Below, one piece after another: positions 37,601 to 45,703 of a DNA stretch of 58,163 nucleotides (within the stretch, counting starts at the first letter, position 1; each line of letters opens with the position of its first letter). The DNA lies in assembly GCA_023423065.1 (NCBI GenBank), contig JAFAGC010000128.1:1-58163 (forward strand). Reading direction: 5' to 3'. A model generated the notes under the pieces. That model did no database searches. It worked only from the letters and a program-made list of their open reading frames with translations, and was not told the origin of the DNA. Made by a program: the position numbers and the translations under genes. Origin of the DNA: Pseudomonadota bacterium (GTDB lineage: Bacteria > Pseudomonadota > Gammaproteobacteria > Steroidobacterales > Steroidobacteraceae).

Positions 37601-37954
37601 GTCACGGGCCGCTCGCTCAACGACGTCGGCAGCGCGAGCGGCGGCTCGCAGGATGCGCTGGCGTCGGCGTCGCAGGGTCTGCAGGGCGCCGGCGCGGGAC
37701 TGGTCGCGAAACGCATCGGGCAGCGTCTCGGCCTCGATGAAGCCTCGGTCGAGGAGAACGAGATGATCGGCGGCTCGGCGCTCACGATCGGCGAGTACCT
37801 CTCGCCGCGGCTGTACCTGAGTTACGGCGTGGGCTTGTTCGAGCCGGGCGAGGTCATCGCGATGCGCTACAAGTTGTCGAAGGAAATGGGCGTACGCATC
37901 CAGCGCGGCTCCGAAGAAACCCGCGCCGGCGTCGAATACCGCATCGAACGTTGA
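34607..37954 (+). CDS. tamB: TamB, inner-membrane-anchored bridge protein
   Basis: 1115 residues. An N-terminal membrane anchor (GGVLALLLVALVGAVAWVLF) is followed by a long beta-taco of repetitive strands and the conserved DUF490 C-terminal region (SYLVTGRSLNDV, then a basic KRIGQRLGLD and a terminal RYKLSKEMGVRIQRGSEE). It starts with an ATGA overlap after tamA. A REP-like repeat follows 6 bp after the stop. Confidence 0.93.
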   Translation: MRRAAKIFAWSGGVLALLLVALVGAVAWVLFTTSGARWVAGMAVARFPPPAKVVYASIDGTIAGELVVTDFRFEGDPTTAKVRIARMTVDPTLRMLFSRVLRIERASVRGLVLTLPEQPKPETEEKAMWTEPPLDIVVRDFALEDGRVVKGNENLVTVKQLGVAARWSRDELLIERLTLLPGDIEGQLDVTGRVAPAGQLVHVAIDARWKDVVIPESLAGMTLASAGEMRATGTPEKYQAQGEFDIGPPGDPTHAVLNVSGTDTRAELHTVEFMQRAGRLALRGDVAFEPLAWNLDARAREFDPGSFLAGWPGSVNLDLTTEGEMAEAGPKGHVRIGTLAGTLRGRPIAGGGDIRFAAPASVSGELQLRSGKSRVALRGESPDARSIDATVDLAVASLADWVPDAAGSLTGKFRARGAWPKLTIEGSANGKSLAMADAKIAWLDVDATVDAPLDPEGKLVARAREVSAGGFEFARVTFEGSGNQARHQASLSANGEKLDASLALTGGLVAGTWKGELSKLELAAPVVPALSLRDPANITAGKGAFEVTQACLVDDARASLCVAANMLASGALEANYSFEKVQLGLANALAPEAMPGQLRGEVEGQGRVRRGEDGQWFGDARIASPEARLVMQGENAGASPLGRQTWLLYQDLEVTAQLQGETATASATAALLDGGSLDAKLNASSLTSQAPGIGGTIDASLPTLSPFAAFVPGVANLDGAINAQVRLGGTLAAPEITGNIDATKLQADLGELGIELRDGRVEAEAKPDGGFSLAASVASGKGHVELAGTMSARGEIEAKILGQNFQAADIPAANVLLTPDLDLAGNPQGYRLTGEVTIPRAAINLQKLPSDRPPGASPDVVVVRNGREEVREEAKAFPLTATIDVKLGEKIEIVGFGLEATVAGELEVREAPGVPTTGSGTLEVAGTYKAYGQDLEIQEGRLMFAGTPLDDPRLAITAMREIDDELSTGLRVAGSARKPIITVISDPNVGEADALSYLVTGRSLNDVGSASGGSQDALASASQGLQGAGAGLVAKRIGQRLGLDEASVEENEMIGGSALTIGEYLSPRLYLSYGVGLFEPGEVIAMRYKLSKEMGVRIQRGSEETRAGVEYRIER

Positions 37955-37960
37955 GCAAGA

Positions 37961-37985
37961 CGGTGCCTGGCACGGAAAAGCCGGG
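37961..37985. repeat. REP-like 25-mer, copy C (inverted)
   Basis: CGGTGCCTGGCACGGAAAAG(CCGGG), the reverse complement of the 25-mer at 21597 with one mismatch. It lies just after the tamB stop. Confidence 0.8.
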
Positions 37986-38046
37986 AGAAGCGGAGCTCAC
38001 CGGGACGGCGCCGTTGCCGTCCCGGATCGATCGTCGAGTCGCCCGT

Positions 38047-38790
38047 TCAGCTCAAGAGCCGCGTCTCCGCGGCCACCATCGCCTGGTACCAGCCGCTAAT
38101 CGTCTGCAGGTGTTCGTTCTCGTGCTCGAGCGCCTGCTCGAACTGCGCGGCGAGTTCTTCCTGGCCCGCATCGCGCGCCAGCCTCGAGAGCAGTTCCCAG
38201 CTCGCCACGTCGATCAGCTCGGCCGCCAGCAGCGAGCTCAGCGTCTGCGCGAGGGTCGTGCGCGGATCGGTGACGGATTGCATGAGACCCATCGCCTGCA
38301 CGCCGACGAGATCGGCGCTGGGCGTCTGGACGGTCGGATCCGCTCCCACGCTTTCGATCGCCTCGCGCAGCAGTTCGGCGTGTTCGGCTTCCTGGTTGCG
38401 GATCTGTTTCATGCGTTCGACCGTGACCGGCGTTCCGTCGGCGGCCGCGACCGCCTTCACGAGAGCGGCGTCGTAGAGCCGCGTGCCGCCGCGCTCGTAT
38501 GCGAGCCGCTCGCCCATCTTGTCGATGAACACCTGCATGCGTGTTCCGGTCAGCGCGCCCGCGCCGGCCTTGAGCACGCCCTTGGCGGTCGCGGGCGGCG
38601 GCATGGATCCGATCGCGTCCGCTTCGTTTATGTACTCGCGGCGCATCTCGGCGGCCAGCGTGGTCTCGGGCTGCATGTCCGGCGTGGCTTCGACGTCGAA
38701 CTCCTTCATGGAGCGCAGCTGCCGCGCGGCCTCCTTCGGAGAAATCTGCATGCCGGTGCGGTTGTGCCCGATCTTGGTGGGATCTTCCAT
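38047..38790 (-). CDS. Ferritin-like domain protein (second of pair)
   Basis: 247 residues, helical, with two Glu-x-x-His pairs typical of ferritin-like di-iron carboxylate folds (IRNQEAEHAELLREAI and LEHENEHLQTISGWYQ) separated by a membrane-free helical stretch. No signal peptide. It is encoded nine bases downstream of another ferritin-like protein, so the pair is probably co-transcribed. Iron storage or stress protection is inference. Confidence 0.75.
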   Translation of the reverse strand: MEDPTKIGHNRTGMQISPKEAARQLRSMKEFDVEATPDMQPETTLAAEMRREYINEADAIGSMPPPATAKGVLKAGAGALTGTRMQVFIDKMGERLAYERGGTRLYDAALVKAVAAADGTPVTVERMKQIRNQEAEHAELLREAIESVGADPTVQTPSADLVGVQAMGLMQSVTDPRTTLAQTLSSLLAAELIDVASWELLSRLARDAGQEELAAQFEQALEHENEHLQTISGWYQAMVAAETRLLS

Positions 38791-38799
38791 GAGTGACTC

Positions 38800-39966
38800 C
38801 TAGGCGTTGACGACTTTCAGCGTGAGTTCCGTGCCGGGCCGCCACGCGTATCCATCCGCGACGATCTCCGAGGGCGAGCCCTGCGCGTTCATGTGTTCGC
38901 GGTAGTTCGGCGAGGCTTCGCCTTCCTCCTCGAGCGGCACGATCTTCGTGCCGCGTGCGCGCAGATCCACCTCCGCGCTCAGCACCTGCTTGACGAATTC
39001 GCGGTTGCTCGTGAAGGGCAGCGGGTCCGGGAAGGTCTCGGGAATGATTTCCTTCGCGTCGCGCTTCTCGGCCTTTTCGAACAGCTTCTTGACGACCTGG
39101 AAATGCCCGAGCTCGTAGTCGATCATGCGTTCCCACAGCGCCTTGAGGCGAGGATTGGTCTCCTGCTGCGCGCAGCTGTAGTAGTTGTAGACCTCGGCCG
39201 CTTCGTGCAGCAGCCAGTTTTCGAGGAGGCTCTGCGTCGGATCGAGCAGGCTCTCGTACTGCGTGACGTGCTGCTGCTCGATCGAGGCGATCTCCGCGTA
39301 CAGCTGCCTCGCCACGGGATCCGCGAACAGCGGCCCGATGTTCATGTAGTAGTTGTGTGTCTGCTGCTCCGCCGCCGTGAGGCTCAATGCGTGCAGCTTG
39401 GTGAGCGGATCGGCGGTCGCCTTGTCGAACGGCTCACGCACGTCGTCCACGGGCGCCCGGTGTTCCACCGCGGTGGGGCGGCCGGGCAGGATGTCCGTGT
39501 AACACTGCAGGATGTTGTTCGCATCCTTGCCTTCGAGACGGTCGAGCAACGCGGAGTATCGATACAGGTGATCGAAGTCCTCGAGCAGGCCGAAGCGCAT
39601 GTTCGCGGCGACGTATTCATCGGGCTCGCGCTGCGCCATGGCCGCGGTGACCTCGATCGCGACCTGCTCGTAGCCGATGGTGGTCTCGAGCGGCGAGTGG
39701 TCGGCGCCCAATAGCCAGTTCACGAGCGTCGCCTGGTGATGTTCGACGCGTCGGATCTCGGCCAGCTCACGCCGGAAACGGCCGTCGAATCGCGCCGCGG
39801 CATGCTGGAAACGCAACGCCTCGTTCTCGATGCCGTTCATGTAGATCACGCGCACGCGCGTGAAAGCGTCGTCGTCGAGCTTGCTGATCGGCTTGGCGAC
39901 GAGTTCGCGCCAGGTGAAACGTTGCTGTGACAGCGGCGTTCCACGTTCCTTGTGAATGGAAAACAT
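38800..39966 (-). CDS. Ferritin-like domain protein (first of pair)
   Basis: 388 residues. Helical, with several Glu-x-x-His motifs: IENEALRFQHAAARF, EIRRVEHHQATLVN, EIASIEQQHVTQYES and YELGHFQVVKKLF. These are consistent with one or two ferritin-like helical bundles with a di-metal site. The ATG at 39966 follows AGGAAG; the long upstream frame is a shadow of the DUF2269 gene. The function is not established. Confidence 0.75.
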   Translation of the reverse strand: MFSIHKERGTPLSQQRFTWRELVAKPISKLDDDAFTRVRVIYMNGIENEALRFQHAAARFDGRFRRELAEIRRVEHHQATLVNWLLGADHSPLETTIGYEQVAIEVTAAMAQREPDEYVAANMRFGLLEDFDHLYRYSALLDRLEGKDANNILQCYTDILPGRPTAVEHRAPVDDVREPFDKATADPLTKLHALSLTAAEQQTHNYYMNIGPLFADPVARQLYAEIASIEQQHVTQYESLLDPTQSLLENWLLHEAAEVYNYYSCAQQETNPRLKALWERMIDYELGHFQVVKKLFEKAEKRDAKEIIPETFPDPLPFTSNREFVKQVLSAEVDLRARGTKIVPLEEEGEASPNYREHMNAQGSPSEIVADGYAWRPGTELTLKVVNA

Positions 39967-40178
39967 GGGTGACTTCCTGCGATGGTGAGTCGGCACAGCG
40001 TGCCGGCGATGGCGCGCGGACACCACCGGCATCGCGGTGGCGGGGACGTAGGCATGCGGCGGCGACCGCTGTGAGACACGCGCCGCCGGGGCTCGGACTC
40101 GACTTGGCTGCGGATGCGGGATGCGCGGATTCCCTGCGCGCACTGGCCGTGTGTGCGAGCACCGCAACAGGAGCGCCG

Positions 40179-40643
40179 CTAGCCCGGCTTCGCGACCATG
40201 AGATAGAACACGACGACGAGCGCGGCGAAGGCAACGATGCCGAGCGCTACCCAGGCGCGCAGCATCGTCCAGTAGGCGGGAGGCAACGGGTCGCCGCCCG
40301 CGGCCGCAAGCCTCGCGAAGTCGCGCATGCGGATCTGCATCCACACCACGGGCAGCCAGGCCGCGCCCGCCAGCAGGTAGAGTCCGATGGACCAGGCGAT
40401 CCAGGTGCTGCTCAGTGGATAGCCCGCGAGGTGCATCAGCCAGAAGCCGGTGAGGGGCTGGATCACGATGGTCGGGGTCGTGAAGATCCAGTCTGCGATC
40501 ACGACGCGGTGCACGACGGCGGCGGCGATGTGCGCGTCGCGCGTACGGCTCGCGAAGAACATGTAGTAAGCCGAGCCGAGCCCGGTGCCGAACAATACGG
40601 TTGACGAGAGGATGTGCAGCCACTTGACGATCAGGTAGGTCAT
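40179..40643 (-). CDS. DUF2269 membrane protein
   Basis: 154 residues, four membrane helices of the DUF2269 family (KWLHILSSTVLFGTGLGSAYYMF at the start, FTTPTIVIQPLTGFWLM, VALGIVAFAALVVVFYLM at the end). The start overlaps the stop of the SDR-DoxX gene upstream (ATGA), so translation is coupled. The function is unknown; its partner suggests a joint redox-linked membrane role. Confidence 0.85.
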   Translation of the reverse strand: MTYLIVKWLHILSSTVLFGTGLGSAYYMFFASRTRDAHIAAAVVHRVVIADWIFTTPTIVIQPLTGFWLMHLAGYPLSSTWIAWSIGLYLLAGAAWLPVVWMQIRMRDFARLAAAGGDPLPPAYWTMLRAWVALGIVAFAALVVVFYLMVAKPG

Positions 40644-41929
40644 CGGCGGATTCGCAGCTCCCTCATCAATACCAGCAACGCGAGGATGGGCAGGTTCTTG
40701 ACCACCGGCCCGAACGGCTCGAGCCACAGCGCGGGAAGTTTCCAGGTGATGATCGCGGTGTAGGCGAGCACGAGCGCGATCTGTACGCTCCAGAGCCGGC
40801 GCGGCGCGCGCGGCCACAGCGTGAGCAGGCCGAGGGCGATGTCGAGCACCGCCGCGCCGCGCAGCGTCAACGGCGCCAGCGATTCCGGCACGCCGATCTG
40901 CACCAGCAGCCGCTCGCTGGCTTCGACTGGATACAGGCCCAGCGAAACGATGCCCGCGGTGATCCACATGATCGCGATGCCGAGACGCAGCAGCGGTTCG
41001 ATCCAGCGCAGCGTGGCCTGCATGCGCCGTGCCGCCTGCTCGTCGGGGCGCACGAACTCCTCGACGTCGCGCGGCCGGTGTCCGACCACGGTAGTCAGTC
41101 CTTCCGGCGATCCGGTGTTGCCGCGTTCGAGCATGCCGAGAGTTTCCCTGTCGAGCAGCATGCCAGGCAACTGTTCGCCGACGCGCGCCGCCGTTTGCAT
41201 CATCCATGCGGGGATCGTCAGCGTGTGGGCACGCGGCAGGCCGAGTCCCGAGCGGAGCGCATGCAGGAATTCCCGTAGTGTCAGCTCGCGGGGGCCGACC
41301 ACCGGCAACACCCGCTCGGCAGGCAGTGGTTTGATCGCGAGCGCGACCACCGCGTCGACCAGGTCGTGCACGTGTACGGGTTGAATACGTTGTTCTCCGC
41401 CTGCCGGCAGCGGAATGACGGGCAGACTGGCGAGCGTCTCGAACATCGCCGCGCTGGTTCCGCCGGCGCCATGGACGAGAGATGGCCGGACGATCATCCA
41501 CTCGATGGGCAGCGTGGCCAGGTAGAAGTCGGCCGCGTGCTTGCTGCGATGGTATTCGGCCGGCGCATCGGCCGCGGCGCCGAGCGCGGAGATCTGGATG
41601 ATGCGGGGCACGCCGGCGATTACGGCCGCATCGAACAATGCGAACGGGCCTCGAACGTGCAGCGCATCGAAGGTCTGCGTGCGCGTCTCGCGCAGGATGC
41701 CGATCGCATTCACGAGCACGTCGACTCCCGTGAGGTCGCGCGCCCAGCGTGCCGGATCGGGTTTCGTGAGATCCAGTTCCAGCGAGCGCCTGCAGTGTTT
41801 TGCGTGAGTCGGGGAGCGCGCGGCGCAGACGACCGAATGACCCTCCGCCGCGAGGCGCGCGGCGATGCGTGCACCGAGAAATCCGCTCGCTCCCGCGACG
41901 CAGACGATCACGCGGTACTCCGCGGACAA
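40640..41929 (-). CDS. SDR epimerase-like and DoxX-like fusion protein
   Basis: 429 residues. The N-terminal ~290 residues are an atypical short-chain dehydrogenase/NAD(P)-epimerase-like Rossmann domain (VAGASGFLGARIAARLAAEGH, then DVLVNAIGIL and YHRSKHAAD). The C-terminal ~130 residues contain about four membrane helices of the DoxX-like type (GIAIMWITAGIVSLGLYP, VLDIALGLLTLWP, ALVLAYTAIITWKL). It is encoded with DUF2269, a known pairing. The enzyme substrate is unknown. Confidence 0.85.
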   Translation of the reverse strand: MSAEYRVIVCVAGASGFLGARIAARLAAEGHSVVCAARSPTHAKHCRRSLELDLTKPDPARWARDLTGVDVLVNAIGILRETRTQTFDALHVRGPFALFDAAVIAGVPRIIQISALGAAADAPAEYHRSKHAADFYLATLPIEWMIVRPSLVHGAGGTSAAMFETLASLPVIPLPAGGEQRIQPVHVHDLVDAVVALAIKPLPAERVLPVVGPRELTLREFLHALRSGLGLPRAHTLTIPAWMMQTAARVGEQLPGMLLDRETLGMLERGNTGSPEGLTTVVGHRPRDVEEFVRPDEQAARRMQATLRWIEPLLRLGIAIMWITAGIVSLGLYPVEASERLLVQIGVPESLAPLTLRGAAVLDIALGLLTLWPRAPRRLWSVQIALVLAYTAIITWKLPALWLEPFGPVVKNLPILALLVLMRELRIRR

Positions 41930-42103
41930 CGACGCGGGAATTTCACGACGAACGATCCGTGTTCATTCCTCTCGCGAACATCGCTCTTCCTGATTTTCGC
42001 CGCGTTCGCGGCCGGTCTCACCTCGTACGTGGGCGCCGCGGCCCGGCGTGGGAAGACCCGTCCCAACAAGTGAACACACTCCGTGAGTTCGGTGGCACGG
42101 TCC

Positions 42104-44737
42104 TTACTTGGATATGTCCGCGATCGCGGACTTGGTCAGCGCCTGCGTCGCCTTCCAGTAGCCCGCCCAGGGATCCTTGCGCTGCTTCGCGACGCGCGCG
42201 GGCACGTTGTGAATGTCGAAATGCGTGCCGCGGATGTCCTCGTCGATCTCATCCCATGACACGGGTGTCGAGACGCCGACGCCGGGCCGCCAGCGCGGCG
42301 AGAACGCGGCGACGGCCGTGGCGCCGAAACCGTTGCGTAGATAGTCGACGAAGATCTTGTTCTTGCGATTGCGCTCGCCGGTCTTCGAGGTGAACATCTT
42401 CGGCGCGAGACGCTCCATGAACAACGTGACGTTGCGCGCGAATTCCTTCGCGGTGTCCCAGTCGGGCAGCGGGCGGGTGAGCGGCGCGACGACGTGCAGC
42501 CCCTTGCCGCCTGTCGTCTTCACCCAGCTTTCGAGGCCGTGCTCTTTCAACAGGTGGCGCACCGCGAGTGCGGCGTCGCGGATCTGCGCATAGGGCAGGT
42601 CGGCGCCGGGATCGAGATCGAAGGTGAGCCGGTCGGCATGGGTCGGGCGCGGCATGCGCGAGCCCCAGCTGTGCAGCTCGACCGCGCCGACCTGCGCGAG
42701 ATGCAGCAGGCCCTCGACGCTGTCGCACACGACGAAGTCCGGATCCTTGTCCGCATTCGGAATCTGCACGACGCGCAGGCCGCGCGCGGATTCCTCGAGG
42801 AAGTGTTTCTGGAAGAACGGCTTCGTGCCGTGTGTGTTGCGCAAGATCGAGAGCGGGCGGTCCTTGTAGTGAGGCAGCGCGGCTTCACCGACCGCCGCGA
42901 AGTATTCGGCGAGCTGCAGCTTGGTGATGCCGTCGTGCGGAAACAGCACTCGGTCGGGATGCGTGAGCCGGGCGCCCAGTGGCCCCGTGTCCTTCGCGGC
43001 ATCACTTTCCTTCGAACTCCCGCGCTTCGCCTTGCCGCGAGAAGTTTTCCCGGGTTTTCCGTGCCTGGCACCGACCATGTCTTCAGTATGCGCCGGTTCT
43101 TCGCGGATGACGGTTTTCGGATCGCGGTCCTGGCGCATGCCGAGGTAGCGCGGTTGGCGCAGGATGCCGTCTTGGGTCCAGTCGGCGAACGCCACCTGGA
43201 TCACGAGCTCAGGCTTCATCCAGTGCCAGATTTCTCCCGAGCGTTTGTCGGGCAGTCGGTCGAAGGGGCTGTCCTTGCGTTCGAGCTTCTTCACGCGTTC
43301 GTGCCATCGCGCGCGTTCCTCGGCACTGAAGCCGCCGCCGACACGGCCGGCGTACTTGAGGCCCTTGCCGGACTTCACGCCCACGAGCAGCGAGGAGAAC
43401 GTTCCCGTGCCGCGGCCGGGCAGGTAGGCGGCCCCGCCGACGACGAATTCCTGCTCGCGATGGCATTTCACCTTGAGCCAGTCGGTCGAGCGGTCCCCGC
43501 GATAGGGGGAGTCGACCTTCTTCGCGACGAGGCCCTCGAGATGCTGGTTGCAGACGCGCGCGAGCAGCTCGCGGCTGTCGCTGTGGATCTGGTCGGCGAG
43601 CCGCAACGGGCCTTTCGGAGGTAGTTTGGCGAACGCGGCGTCGAGACGCATCTTGCGCTGCGAGAGGGGCAGCGCGCGCAGGTCTTCGCCCCGATAGAAG
43701 AGCATGTCGAAGATGCAGTACTGCAACTCGTCCAGTCGCCCCTGTTCCCGCATGTGTTGCAGCAGCGAAAAGTCCGAACGGCCGTTCGGATCGGTGACGA
43801 TCAATTCCCCGTCGATCCACGTTTCCTGCAGCTTGAGTTTCGCGAGCGCGTCGACGATGGGCCCGACCTTTTGCGTCCAGTCGATGCCGTTGCGCGAGAT
43901 GCAGCGCACATCCTCACCGTCGCAGCGGCACAGCAGCCGGATGCCATCGTACTTGAGCTCGTACACCCAGCCTTCGTCGCCCGGCACCTTGTCGACGAGC
44001 GTCGCGAGCTGCGGCTTGATCGTCGCGGGCAGCGCCTTGCCGCTGGTGCCGCGTGACTTCGTACTGCGAGGTTTCGGCGCGCCGGTTTTCGCGGGGGGCT
44101 TCGCCTTGGCCTTGGGCGCGGCCGTGCCGTGGCGCTCGTCGATCGGCGCGTGTGTGAGCACCACCTTGCCCGCATCGATGACATCCGCGTCGGCGCCGGG
44201 CCGCGCGGATGCGTCGTTCGATTTCATCAACAGCCAGTTCGGTTGTTTGCCCTGCATGCGCGTGCGCACCAGGTGCCAGCGGCCACTGAGTTTCTTGCCG
44301 AACAATTCGAAGGCGAGGTGGCCCTTACGCAGTCCCTTGTCGAAATCCTCGACCGGCCGCCACGTGCCGGAATCCCAGATGTCGACGTGACCCGCGCCGT
44401 ATTCACCCTTCGGGATGTCGCCCGAGAACTTCGCGTATGCGATCGGATGATCTTCCACCTCGACCGCGAGTCGCTTGTCCGCCGGATCGAGCGAGGGGCC
44501 CTTCGGGACCGCCCAACTACGCAGCGTGCCTTGCCACTCGAGCCGGAAATCCCAGTGGAGTCGCCGTGCCGCATGTTTATGCACGACGAAGATGAGTTTC
44601 TTCTCCTTGCTCTTGCCGGGACTCTTTGCTTTCGCGGATTTTCTCGCGCGCGCCTTGTCCGCCGGCTCTCGGGTTTTCTTGAAGTCGCGCTTCGCGGCGT
44701 ACTTCGCGAGTCGTTTGTTGCCGCCCGCGTCGGCCAT
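42104..44737 (-). CDS. ligD: DNA ligase D (PE-LIG-POL)
   Basis: 877 residues in the Pseudomonas-type order. The 3'-phosphoesterase (about 45-190, with FVVHKHAARRLHWDFRLE) comes first. The ATP-dependent ligase follows (about 225-540, nucleophile Lys in VYELKYDGIRLL). Last is the AEP-family polymerase/primase (about 580-877, catalytic Asp pair in TFDLDPGADLP). The ligase-polymerase linker contains an in-frame REP-like repeat (about residues 555-563). With Ku it forms the two-component bacterial NHEJ system. Confidence 0.97.
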   Translation of the reverse strand: MADAGGNKRLAKYAAKRDFKKTREPADKARARKSAKAKSPGKSKEKKLIFVVHKHAARRLHWDFRLEWQGTLRSWAVPKGPSLDPADKRLAVEVEDHPIAYAKFSGDIPKGEYGAGHVDIWDSGTWRPVEDFDKGLRKGHLAFELFGKKLSGRWHLVRTRMQGKQPNWLLMKSNDASARPGADADVIDAGKVVLTHAPIDERHGTAAPKAKAKPPAKTGAPKPRSTKSRGTSGKALPATIKPQLATLVDKVPGDEGWVYELKYDGIRLLCRCDGEDVRCISRNGIDWTQKVGPIVDALAKLKLQETWIDGELIVTDPNGRSDFSLLQHMREQGRLDELQYCIFDMLFYRGEDLRALPLSQRKMRLDAAFAKLPPKGPLRLADQIHSDSRELLARVCNQHLEGLVAKKVDSPYRGDRSTDWLKVKCHREQEFVVGGAAYLPGRGTGTFSSLLVGVKSGKGLKYAGRVGGGFSAEERARWHERVKKLERKDSPFDRLPDKRSGEIWHWMKPELVIQVAFADWTQDGILRQPRYLGMRQDRDPKTVIREEPAHTEDMVGARHGKPGKTSRGKAKRGSSKESDAAKDTGPLGARLTHPDRVLFPHDGITKLQLAEYFAAVGEAALPHYKDRPLSILRNTHGTKPFFQKHFLEESARGLRVVQIPNADKDPDFVVCDSVEGLLHLAQVGAVELHSWGSRMPRPTHADRLTFDLDPGADLPYAQIRDAALAVRHLLKEHGLESWVKTTGGKGLHVVAPLTRPLPDWDTAKEFARNVTLFMERLAPKMFTSKTGERNRKNKIFVDYLRNGFGATAVAAFSPRWRPGVGVSTPVSWDEIDEDIRGTHFDIHNVPARVAKQRKDPWAGYWKATQALTKSAIADISK
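43049..43073. repeat. REP-like 25-mer, copy B, inside ligD
   Basis: CCCGGGTTTTCCGTGCCTGG(CACCG), one base from the copy at 21597. It lies in frame within the ligD interdomain linker and is translated as part of VGARHGKPG. Confidence 0.8.
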
Positions 44738-44740
44738 GCG

Positions 44741-45703
44741 TCACGCGCGCCGCGCGGTGCGCGTCGTGGCGGAGCGCCGGCGCGCGGCGCTGTGTTTGCG
44801 TTTGCTGCCGCGTGTCGTCGATGCGCCGCCGTCGCCACCTTTCTTCTGCTCGAGGCTGCGCTGCAGCAGCGACATCAGGTCGACCACCTTGCCCCCGCCG
44901 GTCGCGCGCTCCACGACTTCGCCTTCGGGCTGCGTGAGCGCATGCGTCTGCCCCGACTTCACCTTCTCGTCGATGCGCTTCATCAGGTCTTCGCGGTACG
45001 TGTCGTGGAACGCCTGGGGATCCCACTTCTCGGTCATCTCGTCGATGAGCTTCAACGCCATCTGCAGCTCGCGGCTGTTCTGGCTGACCGCCTTCTTCGC
45101 CGCATCCGACGCGATCTGCGGGTGCTCCTGGATCTCGGCTTCGTACCGCAGCGTGTTGAGCATCAGCACTTCCTGGTCCGGCAACAATGCCGCGACGTAC
45201 TGGCGGCTGCGCAGTACGAAGGTGGCCACGGCGAGTTTCTTCGACTGCGTGAGCGCCTCGCGCAGCAGCGCATACACCTTCTCGCCGTTCTTTTCCGGCG
45301 CGACGTAGTAGGGCGTGTCGTAGTAGTAAGGCGCGATCGCCTCGCGATCGACGAAGGCCTGGATGTCGATGGTGCGAGAGGCTTCGACGTTGGCCCGCCG
45401 GAAGTCCTCATCGGTGAGCACCACGTACTCACCCTTCTCGTACTCGTAACCTTTCACGACGTCGTTCCATTGAACGACCTTCCCGGTGGCCTTGTTGTAT
45501 CGCTGGTAGCCGACCGGCGCGAAATCGTGTTTGTCGAGCAGATTGAGATCGAGCTGCGTCGCACGCGACGCCGTGTGCAGGCTCACGGGAATGTGGATCA
45601 GACTGAAGCTGATCGCACCACTCCACAGACCGCGCGATGTGCGCTTCGCCCGCTCGCTTCCATTGCCATCGCCATTGCCGCCATTCGTCTTGCGCTTAGG
45701 CAT
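44741..45703 (-). CDS. ku: Ku protein
   Basis: 320 residues. Bacterial Ku: N-terminal GLWSGAISFSLIHIPVSLH, then LDKHDFAPVGYQRYN, and a lysine/arginine-rich C-terminal tail (GSKRKHSAARRR). It binds double-strand ends as a homodimer and recruits LigD. It lies three bases upstream of ligD on the same strand, and its start overlaps the end of the oxidoreductase gene. Confidence 0.97.
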   Translation of the reverse strand: MPKRKTNGGNGDGNGSERAKRTSRGLWSGAISFSLIHIPVSLHTASRATQLDLNLLDKHDFAPVGYQRYNKATGKVVQWNDVVKGYEYEKGEYVVLTDEDFRRANVEASRTIDIQAFVDREAIAPYYYDTPYYVAPEKNGEKVYALLREALTQSKKLAVATFVLRSRQYVAALLPDQEVLMLNTLRYEAEIQEHPQIASDAAKKAVSQNSRELQMALKLIDEMTEKWDPQAFHDTYREDLMKRIDEKVKSGQTHALTQPEGEVVERATGGGKVVDLMSLLQRSLEQKKGGDGGASTTRGSKRKHSAARRRSATTRTARRA

